Assembly: GCA_016191395.1 (NCBI GenBank)
Contig: JACPOS010000021.1
Location: 1 to 49,411, forward strand
Origin: Chloroflexota bacterium
Lineage (GTDB): Bacteria; Chloroflexota; Limnocylindria; Limnocylindrales; CSP1-4
DNA length: 49,411 bases
Direction: 5' to 3'
Shown here: positions 31,790 through 39,890 of the stretch, one piece after another
Layout: the number at the start of each line of letters is the position of its first letter
Numbering within the stretch: the first letter of the stretch is position 1
The notes under the pieces: model-generated
Told to the model about the DNA's origin: nothing
Seen by the model: the letters and a program-made list of their open reading frames with translations, nothing else
Databases searched by the model: none
Translations under genes and position numbers: made by a program

Positions 31790-34159
31790 ATGGACCCGCG
31801 CTCCGTCGAGATCCTGGAGTTCCCGCTTGTCCGCGCCCGGCTGGCCGAGCGGACCTCGTTCGCCCCGAGCCGCCGCCTCGCCGAGCTGCTGACCCCCGAG
31901 TCCGATCCCGTCCTGGTCACCCGGGGGCTCGATGAGACCGACGAGGCCCGTGCCCTGGTCGAGGAGCGGGCGGGCGTCGGGATCACGGGCGCGCGCGACA
32001 TCGGCCCGGCGATCGAGCGAGCGGCGCGCGGCGGGCGCCTCGACGCGCAGCAGTTCCTCGACGTCTGGTCCACGCTGGATGCGGCCGCCGGCCTCAAGCC
32101 GCATCTCGCCGACGCGCGCCGGCCGCTCCATCGCGAGCTCGGGCGGCTGCTGCACCCACTGCCGGCGATCACGTCCACCCTCGCGCGCTCGTTCGATCCC
32201 GCGGGCGAGCTGCTGGACACCGCCTCGCCGCGCCTCGGCGGGCTCCGCGCGGCGGTTCGGGTCGCCTTCGACCGCCTGCGCCGGCGCCTGGATTCGCTCG
32301 TGGCCTCGGAGCTGGGCAGCGCGCTCCAGGAGCCGATCATCACGCTCCGGAACGGACGCTACGTGGTGCCCGTCCGAGCCGACGCGAAGGGCCGCGTCAA
32401 GGGCATCGTCCACGACGCGTCCGGCAGCGGGCAGACGCTGTTCATCGAGCCGCTCGTGGTCGTGGAGCTCGGCAACGCATGGCGTGAGGCGCAGGTCGCG
32501 GAGCAGGAGGAGGTGGAGCGAATCCTCGACGAGCTGTCGGCGCTCGTCGGGGCGAACGCGGGCCCGCTGCGCGAGACACTGAGCTCACTGGCCCGCTTCG
32601 ACTTCTGGGCCGCCAAGGCGCAGCTCGCAGGAGAGATGGGTGCGTCTCGCGCCGAGACGGCCGCGCGCCCGGAGGTCGCGCTGTACTCCGCGCGCCATCC
32701 AGGCCTGACGGGCCGCGTCGTCCCGATCGACGTGCGGCTCGGCGACGGGTTCACGGCCCTGGTCGTCACGGGCCCGAACACGGGCGGCAAGACCGTCACG
32801 TTGCGGACCCTGGGCCTGCTGGCGCTCATGCACCAAGCCGGCCTGCACGTGCCGGCGGCGCCGGGCAGCCGCCTGCCGGTCTTCAAGGACGTGTTCGCGG
32901 ACATCGGCGACGAGCAGTCCATCGCCCAGTCGCTGTCCACGTTCTCCGGCCACATGCGCTCGATCATCCGGATCGCCGCCGCCGCGGGTCCCGGCACGCT
33001 GGTCCTGCTGGACGAGCTCGGCGCCGGCACCGACCCCACCGAGGGCTCGGCGCTTGCCCAGGCGCTGCTCGATCACTTTATCCGGGCGGGCGCGCTGGTC
33101 GCCGCGACGACCCACTACGCGGAGCTGAAGGCGTACGCCCACACCACCGCGGGGGCAATGAACGCCTCGGTCGAGTTCGACATCGAGACGCTGAGCCCAA
33201 CCTACAGGCTCACCATCGGACTACCCGGCCGCTCTCAGGCCTTCGAGATCGCCGCTCGCCTGGGGCTGCCTGACGCCCTCGTCGCGGACGCCCGATCGCG
33301 GCTCAGCGAAACGCAGCGGACATTCGAGGCGACGCTGGCCCGGATCGCCGAGGTCGAGGGCGAGACGGCCGATTCGAAGGAGCGCGCCCGCGAGGCGGAG
33401 CTGCGGGCGGGTGAGGCACTGCGCGCTGCGGCCGACGAGCGACGAAAGGCGCAGCAATCGCGCGCAGACGTCGAGCGGCGTGCCCGCGAGGAGGCCGCGC
33501 GCCTGGTCGCGGAGCTGCGCTCCGAGCTGGAGGCGGCACGAACCTCGCTGGAGCGCGGGCAGCTGACCGCCCCGGCGATCGACACCGTGCTGGAGCGGGC
33601 AGAGGAACGGCTGGCCCGCGCCCCCGCTCCCGTGAAGGTGCGTGCCGCGGCCACGACCATGACCGCGGCGGGCGCAACGACGTGGAAGGTCGGTGACGAG
33701 GCACGGAGCCGATCCGGCGGCTGGACGGGGAGGATCGCGGAGCTCGACCGATCGAACCGTCGCGCGACGCTCGAGACCGGCGCGATGCGCGTGAGCGTTG
33801 AGGTGGCCGATCTTGAGCCCGCCGACGCGTCTGGCGCGTCGTCCGCCCCGTCCGCGGCGGTGTCAGCGCTCGCGGGAACGAACGTCGCCGAGCTGCGGCT
33901 CTCGCGCTCGCGGAGCGTTCCGATGTCGCTGGACCTGCGCGGTGCTCGCGTGGACGAGGCCCTGGCCGCGCTGTCGACCTATCTCGAGGATGCGTCGCTC
34001 GCAGGTCTCGCGAAGGTCACCGTGATCCATGGCATGGGAACGGGCGTGCTGCGCGATGCTGTTCGCTCGGAGTCGGCCGTCCATCCGCTGGTGAAGTCCG
34101 TACGTGCGGGCGGCCGGGGCGAGGGTGGTGACGGGGCGACCGTCGTGGAGCTGGGCTAG
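31790..34159 (+). CDS. mutS2: MutS2 endonuclease / RqcU-like ATPase
   Basis: 789 residues from ATG 31790 rather than the earlier ATG at 31742 inside the glycosylase. Walker A GPNTGGKT (328-335), Walker B near LVLLDELGAGTDPTEG, and a long coiled coil (about 510-640, rich in Arg/Glu/Ala) fit MutS2. The C-terminal Smr domain starts at about residue 712 (MSLDLRGARVDEAL) and has the HGMGTG motif. MutS2 inhibits homologous recombination in some bacteria and splits collided ribosomes in others. Its stop shares the palindromic CTAG with the convergent penicillin-binding protein gene. Confidence 0.9.
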   Translation: MDPRSVEILEFPLVRARLAERTSFAPSRRLAELLTPESDPVLVTRGLDETDEARALVEERAGVGITGARDIGPAIERAARGGRLDAQQFLDVWSTLDAAAGLKPHLADARRPLHRELGRLLHPLPAITSTLARSFDPAGELLDTASPRLGGLRAAVRVAFDRLRRRLDSLVASELGSALQEPIITLRNGRYVVPVRADAKGRVKGIVHDASGSGQTLFIEPLVVVELGNAWREAQVAEQEEVERILDELSALVGANAGPLRETLSSLARFDFWAAKAQLAGEMGASRAETAARPEVALYSARHPGLTGRVVPIDVRLGDGFTALVVTGPNTGGKTVTLRTLGLLALMHQAGLHVPAAPGSRLPVFKDVFADIGDEQSIAQSLSTFSGHMRSIIRIAAAAGPGTLVLLDELGAGTDPTEGSALAQALLDHFIRAGALVAATTHYAELKAYAHTTAGAMNASVEFDIETLSPTYRLTIGLPGRSQAFEIAARLGLPDALVADARSRLSETQRTFEATLARIAEVEGETADSKERAREAELRAGEALRAAADERRKAQQSRADVERRAREEAARLVAELRSELEAARTSLERGQLTAPAIDTVLERAEERLARAPAPVKVRAAATTMTAAGATTWKVGDEARSRSGGWTGRIAELDRSNRRATLETGAMRVSVEVADLEPADASGASSAPSAAVSALAGTNVAELRLSRSRSVPMSLDLRGARVDEALAALSTYLEDASLAGLAKVTVIHGMGTGVLRDAVRSESAVHPLVKSVRAGGRGEGGDGATVVELG

Positions 34160-37068
34160 CGCTTCCGCCGGTTGGGTCGTGCGCGACGCCCGAACAGGAG
34201 CGCCAGGAACGACACCAGGAACGGGAACAGGGCGAACGGAAGCAGGCCGGCCGGCAGCGCACCGGCGAGTGCCGCGGCCGTGGGCAATGGCGGGAGCGTC
34301 GGCGGCAGGGTCTTGGGACCACCCGGCTTGGTGGGCTGCGGCCCTGAGGGCGCCGGCGTGTTGTGCGGGTTGCCATTCGACTGAGTGGGCTGCGGGACGC
34401 ATGGCACGACCCCTGATGGGTCCGGCGTTGGATTGAGCCCGGGCGGGCACGGTGGCGGTGCCGGCCGGCATACGTCGGTGGGCTTGAACGGCCCACCCCA
34501 CGTCCTCCCGAACGGCGCAAAACTCAGGTTGTAGAAATACATGGTCCGGGTGTTCTTGGGACCTCCGGCGACGCCGGGCCCCTTCGCCGCGCGCTGCGCC
34601 CATTCCTGCGTGAACGGCTGCCACTGCGGGAAGCGCTCCTCCGCCTGGCTGAAGTCGAGGAACGACTTGGTGACCATGGGGCCGGTGCAGCCGTCCTGCC
34701 AGAGCAGGCCTGTCGCCTGGTCGATCTGGACGTCCACGTGCAGGTTGTCCCGTCGCGTGGGCTCCGTGCCCTTGATGTAGATCTCCTTGATCGTCTTGAC
34801 CGTGCCTGGGCCCGGCAGCAGCCCGCTGAACGCATCGACGGTCGCCGTGACAATGCCATCTGGCTGCTTGAAGTTGGCGATCGGCAGCCCCTGGCTGACC
34901 TCCGTCAGGATCCGGGACCACGTCGGTGCCGACGATTCGAACGAGAGGCGACGGAGGTTAGGAGTGTTGTCGGAGTTGCCCATCCAGACGCCCACCACGA
35001 GGCCCTGGGCGTTCGGGTCGTCCGGTGGCGCCAGGTAGCCGTATGCGAGCACGTCCTTGCGGTCGTCGGTGGTGCCCGTCTTGTACGCGGTCGGCCGTCG
35101 CACGAGCCCCTTGGCCGTCTTCTCGTTGATGACCCAGCGGCCCCAGATGGGGTTGATGGACTTGATCGTGTTCTCCTGCAGGATGTCGGACATGATGTAG
35201 GCGGCCTGCGGGCTGACGACGCGCTTGCCGACCGGCGTATCGCCCTCCGTCGGGTAGACGACCTGGTCGTCCTTGTCGCGGACCTCGAGGATCATGCGCC
35301 GCGGCATCAGCACGCCCTGGTTCGCGATCGCGCCGTACGCGCCCAGCAGGTCGATTGGATGGACCTCGAGGGTACCCACCGACTGCGACACGACCGGTGC
35401 GGCGCCGGGCGTGAAGACCAGGCCGAAGTCCTTCTCCCGGTTGAAGACGTGGTCGATGCCCTGGACGATGCCGGCCTTGATCGACGGGATGTTGAGCGAG
35501 AACTGGAGCGCATTGCGCAGGCGGACCGGTCCGCGCTCCACGCCGTCCGATTGCTGCGGCGTGAACGACGCCCCCTTCCCGCCGAAGTCGGTGACGACGT
35601 CCATGAACATGGTGGACGCGGTAAGGGTGCGGTCGTCGAGACCGATGACGTAGTTCAGCGGCTTGATCGCCGAGCCGGGCTGGCGGAACCCGTCGAACAT
35701 CACGTCGTATTGCGGGTCGAACTTGGGCTTGGAGGCCTCGGCGTAATACGACCCGCTCCCCGTGTAGGCGAGAACCTGACCCGTGCGGTAGTCCATGATG
35801 CCGGCCGCGCCATTGTTGATATTCGCGTCTCGCAGGCCCTGCAGCCAGGTGATGTCCGCCGCCGGAATGCCGAGGGACGTCCACACGGGCTTGGGGTTGC
35901 TGAGGTGCGTCACCCGGGTCGCGGCGTACATCCATTTCTCGACGGTCTGCTGCATCTTCCAGTCGAGCGTCGTCGTGATCTTGTAGCCGCCGGTGTCCAC
36001 CTTCTGGCACGTGTCCGCGTTCGCCTCTCCGCACAGGAGCGCGCCCAGCTGCGAGCGGATCTGCCACACGAACTGTGGTGCCTTCCACAGTGGCTGCGCA
36101 ATCGGCGTGAGGATGAGCGGCTCCTCCATCGCGGCGTCGTACTCGGCGGCCGTGTGCCTGGTCCCGGACAGGACGCTGCGCGTCGGGTCCTTCATGAGCT
36201 CGAGCACACGGTTGCGACGGACCACGATCTCGGAGTCCTGGGGCACGACCAGGGTCACCTGGTCCGCCGGGCACGCGGAGCCATCCACGATCGTGACCTT
36301 GCACTCGCGTACTGCGATGCGCGCAAGGTCGTATTTCGTCGGCGACTGTGGGATCGCCGCGAGCACGGCGAACTGGGCGAGCGAGAGCTTGCTGAGTTCC
36401 TTCCCGAAATAGCCCAGGGCGGCGGCCTTCACGCCGTAACTCTGGTTGCCGTAGAAGTTCTGGTTGAGGTAGGCCTCCATGATCTTCTTCTTGCCGTCCT
36501 CACCTGGGTACGCCTGGGTGAGCCGGATGGACTGGATGATCTCGCGGATCTTCCGGTCGTAGACCGATCCCGAGAAGGCATCCGCGGGCAGGAGGCGCGC
36601 GCGGACGAGCTGCTGGGTGATCGTGGAGGCCCCACGTGGACGGCCGGCGAGCGTATCGAGCGCGGCGGACACGACGGCACCGATATCGAAGCCCGGGTTG
36701 GTCCAGAAGTCCTTGTCCTCGACCGAGGTCGTCGCGTCGATCATCTCTGGCGGGATGTCGTTGAACCCGACGAGCTCGCGCCGGAGGACGCCGAACCGGG
36801 CGAGCTCGACCGTGCCGGTGCGGTCGTACACGATGGACGGCTGCTCGAACCCGATGGTCTCCAGGTCGCGGGGATCGGGCAGGTTGCTGCTGTAGTACGC
36901 GTAGGCGCTGACTGTCCCGGCGAACCCGACGCCGCCGAGGACGAGGAAGCTGGAGAACAGGAGGAGGGGGATGGCAAGCGCCGCGCGTCGGGCGGAGCCA
37001 CCTCCTCGTCCGCGCCTCGCGGCACCGTTGCGGCGGTGACGCTGACGCCTCTGGAGGGCTGTCTGCAT
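34156..37068 (-). CDS. Bifunctional penicillin-binding protein (class A)
   Basis: 970 residues from ATG 37068. A basic N-terminus and transmembrane helix (about 25-48) precede the GT51 glycosyltransferase (VEDKDFW with the catalytic Glu, GASTITQQLVR) and the transpeptidase: S466-x-x-K469 in GSAIKP, SLN in QFSLNIPSI, and KTGTTDD. These polymerise and cross-link peptidoglycan. The C-terminus is unusual: a Pro/Cys-rich segment (CRPAPPPCPPG), a long Pro/Thr linker, a second hydrophobic helix and a basic RRARPNRRKR end. A -10-like TATCGT (37083-37078) lies upstream. Convergent with mutS2. Confidence 0.85.
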   Translation of the reverse strand: MQTALQRRQRHRRNGAARRGRGGGSARRAALAIPLLLFSSFLVLGGVGFAGTVSAYAYYSSNLPDPRDLETIGFEQPSIVYDRTGTVELARFGVLRRELVGFNDIPPEMIDATTSVEDKDFWTNPGFDIGAVVSAALDTLAGRPRGASTITQQLVRARLLPADAFSGSVYDRKIREIIQSIRLTQAYPGEDGKKKIMEAYLNQNFYGNQSYGVKAAALGYFGKELSKLSLAQFAVLAAIPQSPTKYDLARIAVRECKVTIVDGSACPADQVTLVVPQDSEIVVRRNRVLELMKDPTRSVLSGTRHTAAEYDAAMEEPLILTPIAQPLWKAPQFVWQIRSQLGALLCGEANADTCQKVDTGGYKITTTLDWKMQQTVEKWMYAATRVTHLSNPKPVWTSLGIPAADITWLQGLRDANINNGAAGIMDYRTGQVLAYTGSGSYYAEASKPKFDPQYDVMFDGFRQPGSAIKPLNYVIGLDDRTLTASTMFMDVVTDFGGKGASFTPQQSDGVERGPVRLRNALQFSLNIPSIKAGIVQGIDHVFNREKDFGLVFTPGAAPVVSQSVGTLEVHPIDLLGAYGAIANQGVLMPRRMILEVRDKDDQVVYPTEGDTPVGKRVVSPQAAYIMSDILQENTIKSINPIWGRWVINEKTAKGLVRRPTAYKTGTTDDRKDVLAYGYLAPPDDPNAQGLVVGVWMGNSDNTPNLRRLSFESSAPTWSRILTEVSQGLPIANFKQPDGIVTATVDAFSGLLPGPGTVKTIKEIYIKGTEPTRRDNLHVDVQIDQATGLLWQDGCTGPMVTKSFLDFSQAEERFPQWQPFTQEWAQRAAKGPGVAGGPKNTRTMYFYNLSFAPFGRTWGGPFKPTDVCRPAPPPCPPGLNPTPDPSGVVPCVPQPTQSNGNPHNTPAPSGPQPTKPGGPKTLPPTLPPLPTAAALAGALPAGLLPFALFPFLVSFLALLFGRRARPNRRKR

Positions 37069-37077
37069 GTGGCGGCG

Positions 37078-37083
37078 ACGATA
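37078..37083 (-). promoter_or_regulatory. -10 hexamer of the penicillin-binding protein gene
   Basis: TATCGT on the - strand, 9 bases before the ATG at 37068. It overlaps a + strand TACCAT at 37082-37087 that may serve tyrS. Confidence 0.35.
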
Positions 37084-37150
37084 CCATAGGGTCCGTGAGG
37101 GCCCTTTCCCCCCATCGGGTCGCGGTGCAGACGGCTCTCGTCCCGATCCT

Positions 37151-38464
37151 GTGACGACCGAGTCGGTGACGCCGTCGTTCGATCCCGGCCTGGGCGGGCT
37201 CATCCCGGAGCTCCGCTGGCGGGGGATGTTCCACGCCGCCTCCGACGGGCTCGAAGCGAGATTCGCGACGAACCGCCCGATCACGGCCTACAACGGCTTC
37301 GATCCGTCGGGTCCGTGGCTGCACATCGGCCACCTGGTGCCGATCTTCGGGCTGATCCATCTCCAGCGCCACCGCGGTCGGCCGATCGCGCTGGTCGGCG
37401 GCGGGACGGGCATGATCGGCGACCCGTCCGGCCGGTCCAGCGAGCGGAACCTGCTGTCGCGCGAGCGGCTCGCCGAGAATGTCGCCTCGATGCGGCCGCA
37501 GCTGGAACGCTTCCTCGACTTCTCGGGGCCGCAGGCCGCCTCGATGGCGAACAACCTGGATTGGCTCGAGAAGATCCACCTGCTGGACTTCCTGCGCGAC
37601 GTCGGCAAGCACTTCACCATCCCGTACATGCTCGCCAAGGACTCCGTCCAGGTGCGCCTGGAGGGCGGCCTCTCGTTCACCGAGTTCAGCTACATGCTCA
37701 TCCAGGCGACGGACTTCCAGCACCTCTTCCGGTCCGTTGGCTGCGAGCTGCAGATGGGCGGCGCCGACCAGTGGGGCAACATCACGGCCGGCCTGGAGCT
37801 GATCCGGCGCACCTCCGACCAGCGCCCTGACGGCGCTCCCAACGCGTTCGCGATGGCCTACCCGCTGCTGCTCAACCCGTCCGGCGCGAAGTTCGGCAAG
37901 TCGGAGACCGGCGATTCCGTCTGGCTCCATCCCGACGGCACGTCGCCGTACGCGTTCTACCAGCACTGGCTGAACACGGACGACCGCGACGTCCCGACGT
38001 ACCTGCGCTGGTTCACGCTGTTCGACCCCGCGCAGATCGCCGCGCTGGAGGCCGCCATGGCCGAGCACCCCGAGCGGCGCGAGGCCCAGCGCGCGCTCGC
38101 CCTCGACATCACGACCCGCGTCCACGGCGCAGAGACGTCCGCCCGCGCCATCGCCGCGTCCGAGGCTGCGTTCTCCGGCTCGCCGATCCTGGATCCGGCG
38201 ATCCTCGAGACGCTGCACAGGGCGGCGGACGGCTTCGACTACACGACCGCCGACGTCGTCGACGGAGCGATCGGGTTCCTGGTCGCGACCGGCACGTCCG
38301 CTTCGAAGGGCGAGGCACGTCGCTCCATCTCCGGCGGCGCCATCACCATCAACGACCGCCGCATGACCGATGCGGACAGCGCGCTGCCCGAGCCGATCGC
38401 GGGCGAGTGGTACGTGGTCCGGATCGGCAAGCGGCGCGTGCGGGTGGGCCGCCGCTCCAGCTAG
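37151..38464 (+). CDS. tyrS: Tyrosyl-tRNA synthetase
   Basis: 437 residues from GTG 37151; the in-frame ATG at 37067 lies inside the opposite gene and before the candidate promoter. The class I motifs are HIGH (in WLHIGHLVPIFG) and KFGKS, the form typical of bacterial TyrRS. Tyrosine-binding residues lie in the ITAYNGFDPS and QATDFQHL regions. The C-terminal S4-like RNA-binding domain ends with RRSISGGAITINDRRM. It joins tyrosine to its tRNA. Leader of about 55 bases is predicted. Confidence 0.95.
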   Translation: MTTESVTPSFDPGLGGLIPELRWRGMFHAASDGLEARFATNRPITAYNGFDPSGPWLHIGHLVPIFGLIHLQRHRGRPIALVGGGTGMIGDPSGRSSERNLLSRERLAENVASMRPQLERFLDFSGPQAASMANNLDWLEKIHLLDFLRDVGKHFTIPYMLAKDSVQVRLEGGLSFTEFSYMLIQATDFQHLFRSVGCELQMGGADQWGNITAGLELIRRTSDQRPDGAPNAFAMAYPLLLNPSGAKFGKSETGDSVWLHPDGTSPYAFYQHWLNTDDRDVPTYLRWFTLFDPAQIAALEAAMAEHPERREAQRALALDITTRVHGAETSARAIAASEAAFSGSPILDPAILETLHRAADGFDYTTADVVDGAIGFLVATGTSASKGEARRSISGGAITINDRRMTDADSALPEPIAGEWYVVRIGKRRVRVGRRSS

Positions 38465-38719
38465 ACGTTGGTTCTGGCCGGGTCGCGGGGAGGCCCTTAC
38501 GCCCAGGTAAGAGTTCGACCATGCGTGGCCATGGAAGCCCGGAACCTTGGTCGGTTTCATCCATCTGGCGCAGGATTTGGACACGAACCGTCGCGACGTG
38601 GCCCGTCGACAGTCGAATCCGGGTGCAAATCGGCCGAATTCGCGTCTACCTCGTCGAACTCTTACACCCAGGTAAGGGCGGGTCGAGCTCCGAACTCACA
38701 GGTATGTAGTCCGCCCCCG
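38465..38719. other. Convergent intergenic region
   Basis: 255 bases between the 3' ends of tyrS and the aminotransferase. Most of it is taken by the paired-hairpin element at 38494-38678. It is less GC-rich than the flanks. No promoter or gene is visible. Confidence 0.6.
38494..38678. repeat. Element with paired terminal hairpins
   Basis: Ends are CCCTTACGCCCAGGTAAG and its neighbour to 38519, and the matching arm at 38653-38678. The outer parts are perfect inverted copies (7 and 13 bases) around a 6-base mismatch. Each arm also contains CTTAC-(G/A)CCCAG-GTAAG, itself a short hairpin and a direct repeat of the other. The interior has the palindromes GTCGCGAC and CGAATTCG. A CGGGTCG occurs just outside each end, exactly 200 bases apart. 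It resembles a MITE or paired operator, without a transposase. Confidence 0.6.
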
Positions 38720-39874
38720 TCAGGCGGGGGAGCCGATCTCGCGCGCGGCGGCGATGAGGCGGTCGTCCTGCTCCCGATTCCTGACGGTCAGTCGGAGGCA
38801 GTGGTCCAGCGGGTGACCGGACGGGAACGTCCGCGGGATCATGCCCCGGCCGAGCAACGCCTCGGCCACGACGTCCGCGGCCGCGGGTGAGGCGAAGCTG
38901 ACGAGGACGAAGTTCGTCGCGGAGGGATGGACGTCCCAGCCGGCTTCCCGGAGGCCGGCGGCGAAGCGGGCGCGCTCCGCGGTGACCTCCTCGACGCGGT
39001 CGTCGACGAGCGCCTGGTCCGGCAGGAGCGCGGTCGCGACCTCCACGGATACGATGGAGACCGATCCGGGCGGCCGGTACGTCGCGATCTCGTCGATCAG
39101 CTCCGGCCGGGCGATCCCGAACCCTACCCGCAGGCCGGCGATCGCATAGGCCTTGCTCATGGTCCGCGTGACGACGAGCCGCGGATACGACAGCCGCAGC
39201 GGCAGGTCGCTCTCGCCGCCGAACTCCACGTACGCCTCGTCGAGCAGGACGACCGGCTCGAGGCCCCCGCCGGCGGTCGCATCGGCGAGGAGGCCATCGA
39301 GGAGCGAGGCGACCACGCCGGCGGGCTCCGCGGTGGCGGTCGGGTTGTTCGGGTTGCACAGCCAGATCAGGTTGATCGGCGGTTCCGCCTTGCGGACGGC
39401 CGCGCGGATCGCCTCGACGTTTAGCGCGTACCCGTCGGCGGCGCCTCGGCGCGGGACCCGGACCACCGTCGCGCCGCGCTGCTCGGTGAGGATCGCGTAC
39501 ATCGGATAGCTCGGGACCGGCACGAGCGCGGAGCCCCCGTGCGGGATGAACGTCTTCGCGACCAGATCCAGGATCTCGTCGGCGCCTGCGCCCACCAGCA
39601 ACTCCTCGCGAGCCACCCCGTACCGCGCCGCAGCGGCCTTGATCAGCCGGCCGTAGTCCGACGGCGGGTACTCGGACAGCGCGACCTCGAACACCCCGGC
39701 CGCGAGCACCGCCGCCACCGCACTGGGCGGCGCCGGAGCCGTGTTCTGGTCGAAGCGGACGACCTGCTCGATGGGCACGCCGTACCGCGCGGCGACTTCC
39801 TGGTTCGTGGCTTCCCAGGTCCAGCCGGCAGGCTTGGTGGGCGAGGCAAAGGTGACCGGCGTGGTCTGGCTCAT
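38720..39874 (-). CDS. hisC: Histidinol-phosphate-aminotransferase-like PLP enzyme
   Basis: 384 residues. Fold-type I class II aminotransferase: YPPSDYGRLIKAAAARYGV, the cofactor-binding GAGADEILDL, CNPNNPT, DEAYVEF and the Schiff-base lysine K241 in TRTMSKAYAIAGLRVGFG match HisC. HisC converts imidazole-acetol phosphate to histidinol phosphate, but many relatives act on other substrates. No other his genes adjoin it. It lies 16 bases after the EF-G-like gene on the same strand and probably shares its transcript. The HisC label is likely but not certain. Confidence 0.8.
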   Translation of the reverse strand: MSQTTPVTFASPTKPAGWTWEATNQEVAARYGVPIEQVVRFDQNTAPAPPSAVAAVLAAGVFEVALSEYPPSDYGRLIKAAAARYGVAREELLVGAGADEILDLVAKTFIPHGGSALVPVPSYPMYAILTEQRGATVVRVPRRGAADGYALNVEAIRAAVRKAEPPINLIWLCNPNNPTATAEPAGVVASLLDGLLADATAGGGLEPVVLLDEAYVEFGGESDLPLRLSYPRLVVTRTMSKAYAIAGLRVGFGIARPELIDEIATYRPPGSVSIVSVEVATALLPDQALVDDRVEEVTAERARFAAGLREAGWDVHPSATNFVLVSFASPAAADVVAEALLGRGMIPRTFPSGHPLDHCLRLTVRNREQDDRLIAAAREIGSPA

Positions 39875-39890
39875 CGGGACGCCCTGGCCA

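Noticed and set aside
34290-34320. LPXTG sorting signal in the penicillin-binding protein tail
   Set aside because: LPPTL lacks the glycine, and no sortase is seen in the window.
34738-37089. 783-codon open frame on the + strand opposite the penicillin-binding protein gene
   Set aside because: It is antisense to a gene with full catalytic motifs; composition is that of a shadow frame in GC-rich DNA.
38494-38678. AGGTAAG in the terminal hairpins as a splice-like signal
   Set aside because: Bacterial context with no intron-encoded gene or ribozyme core; the palindrome explains the sequence.
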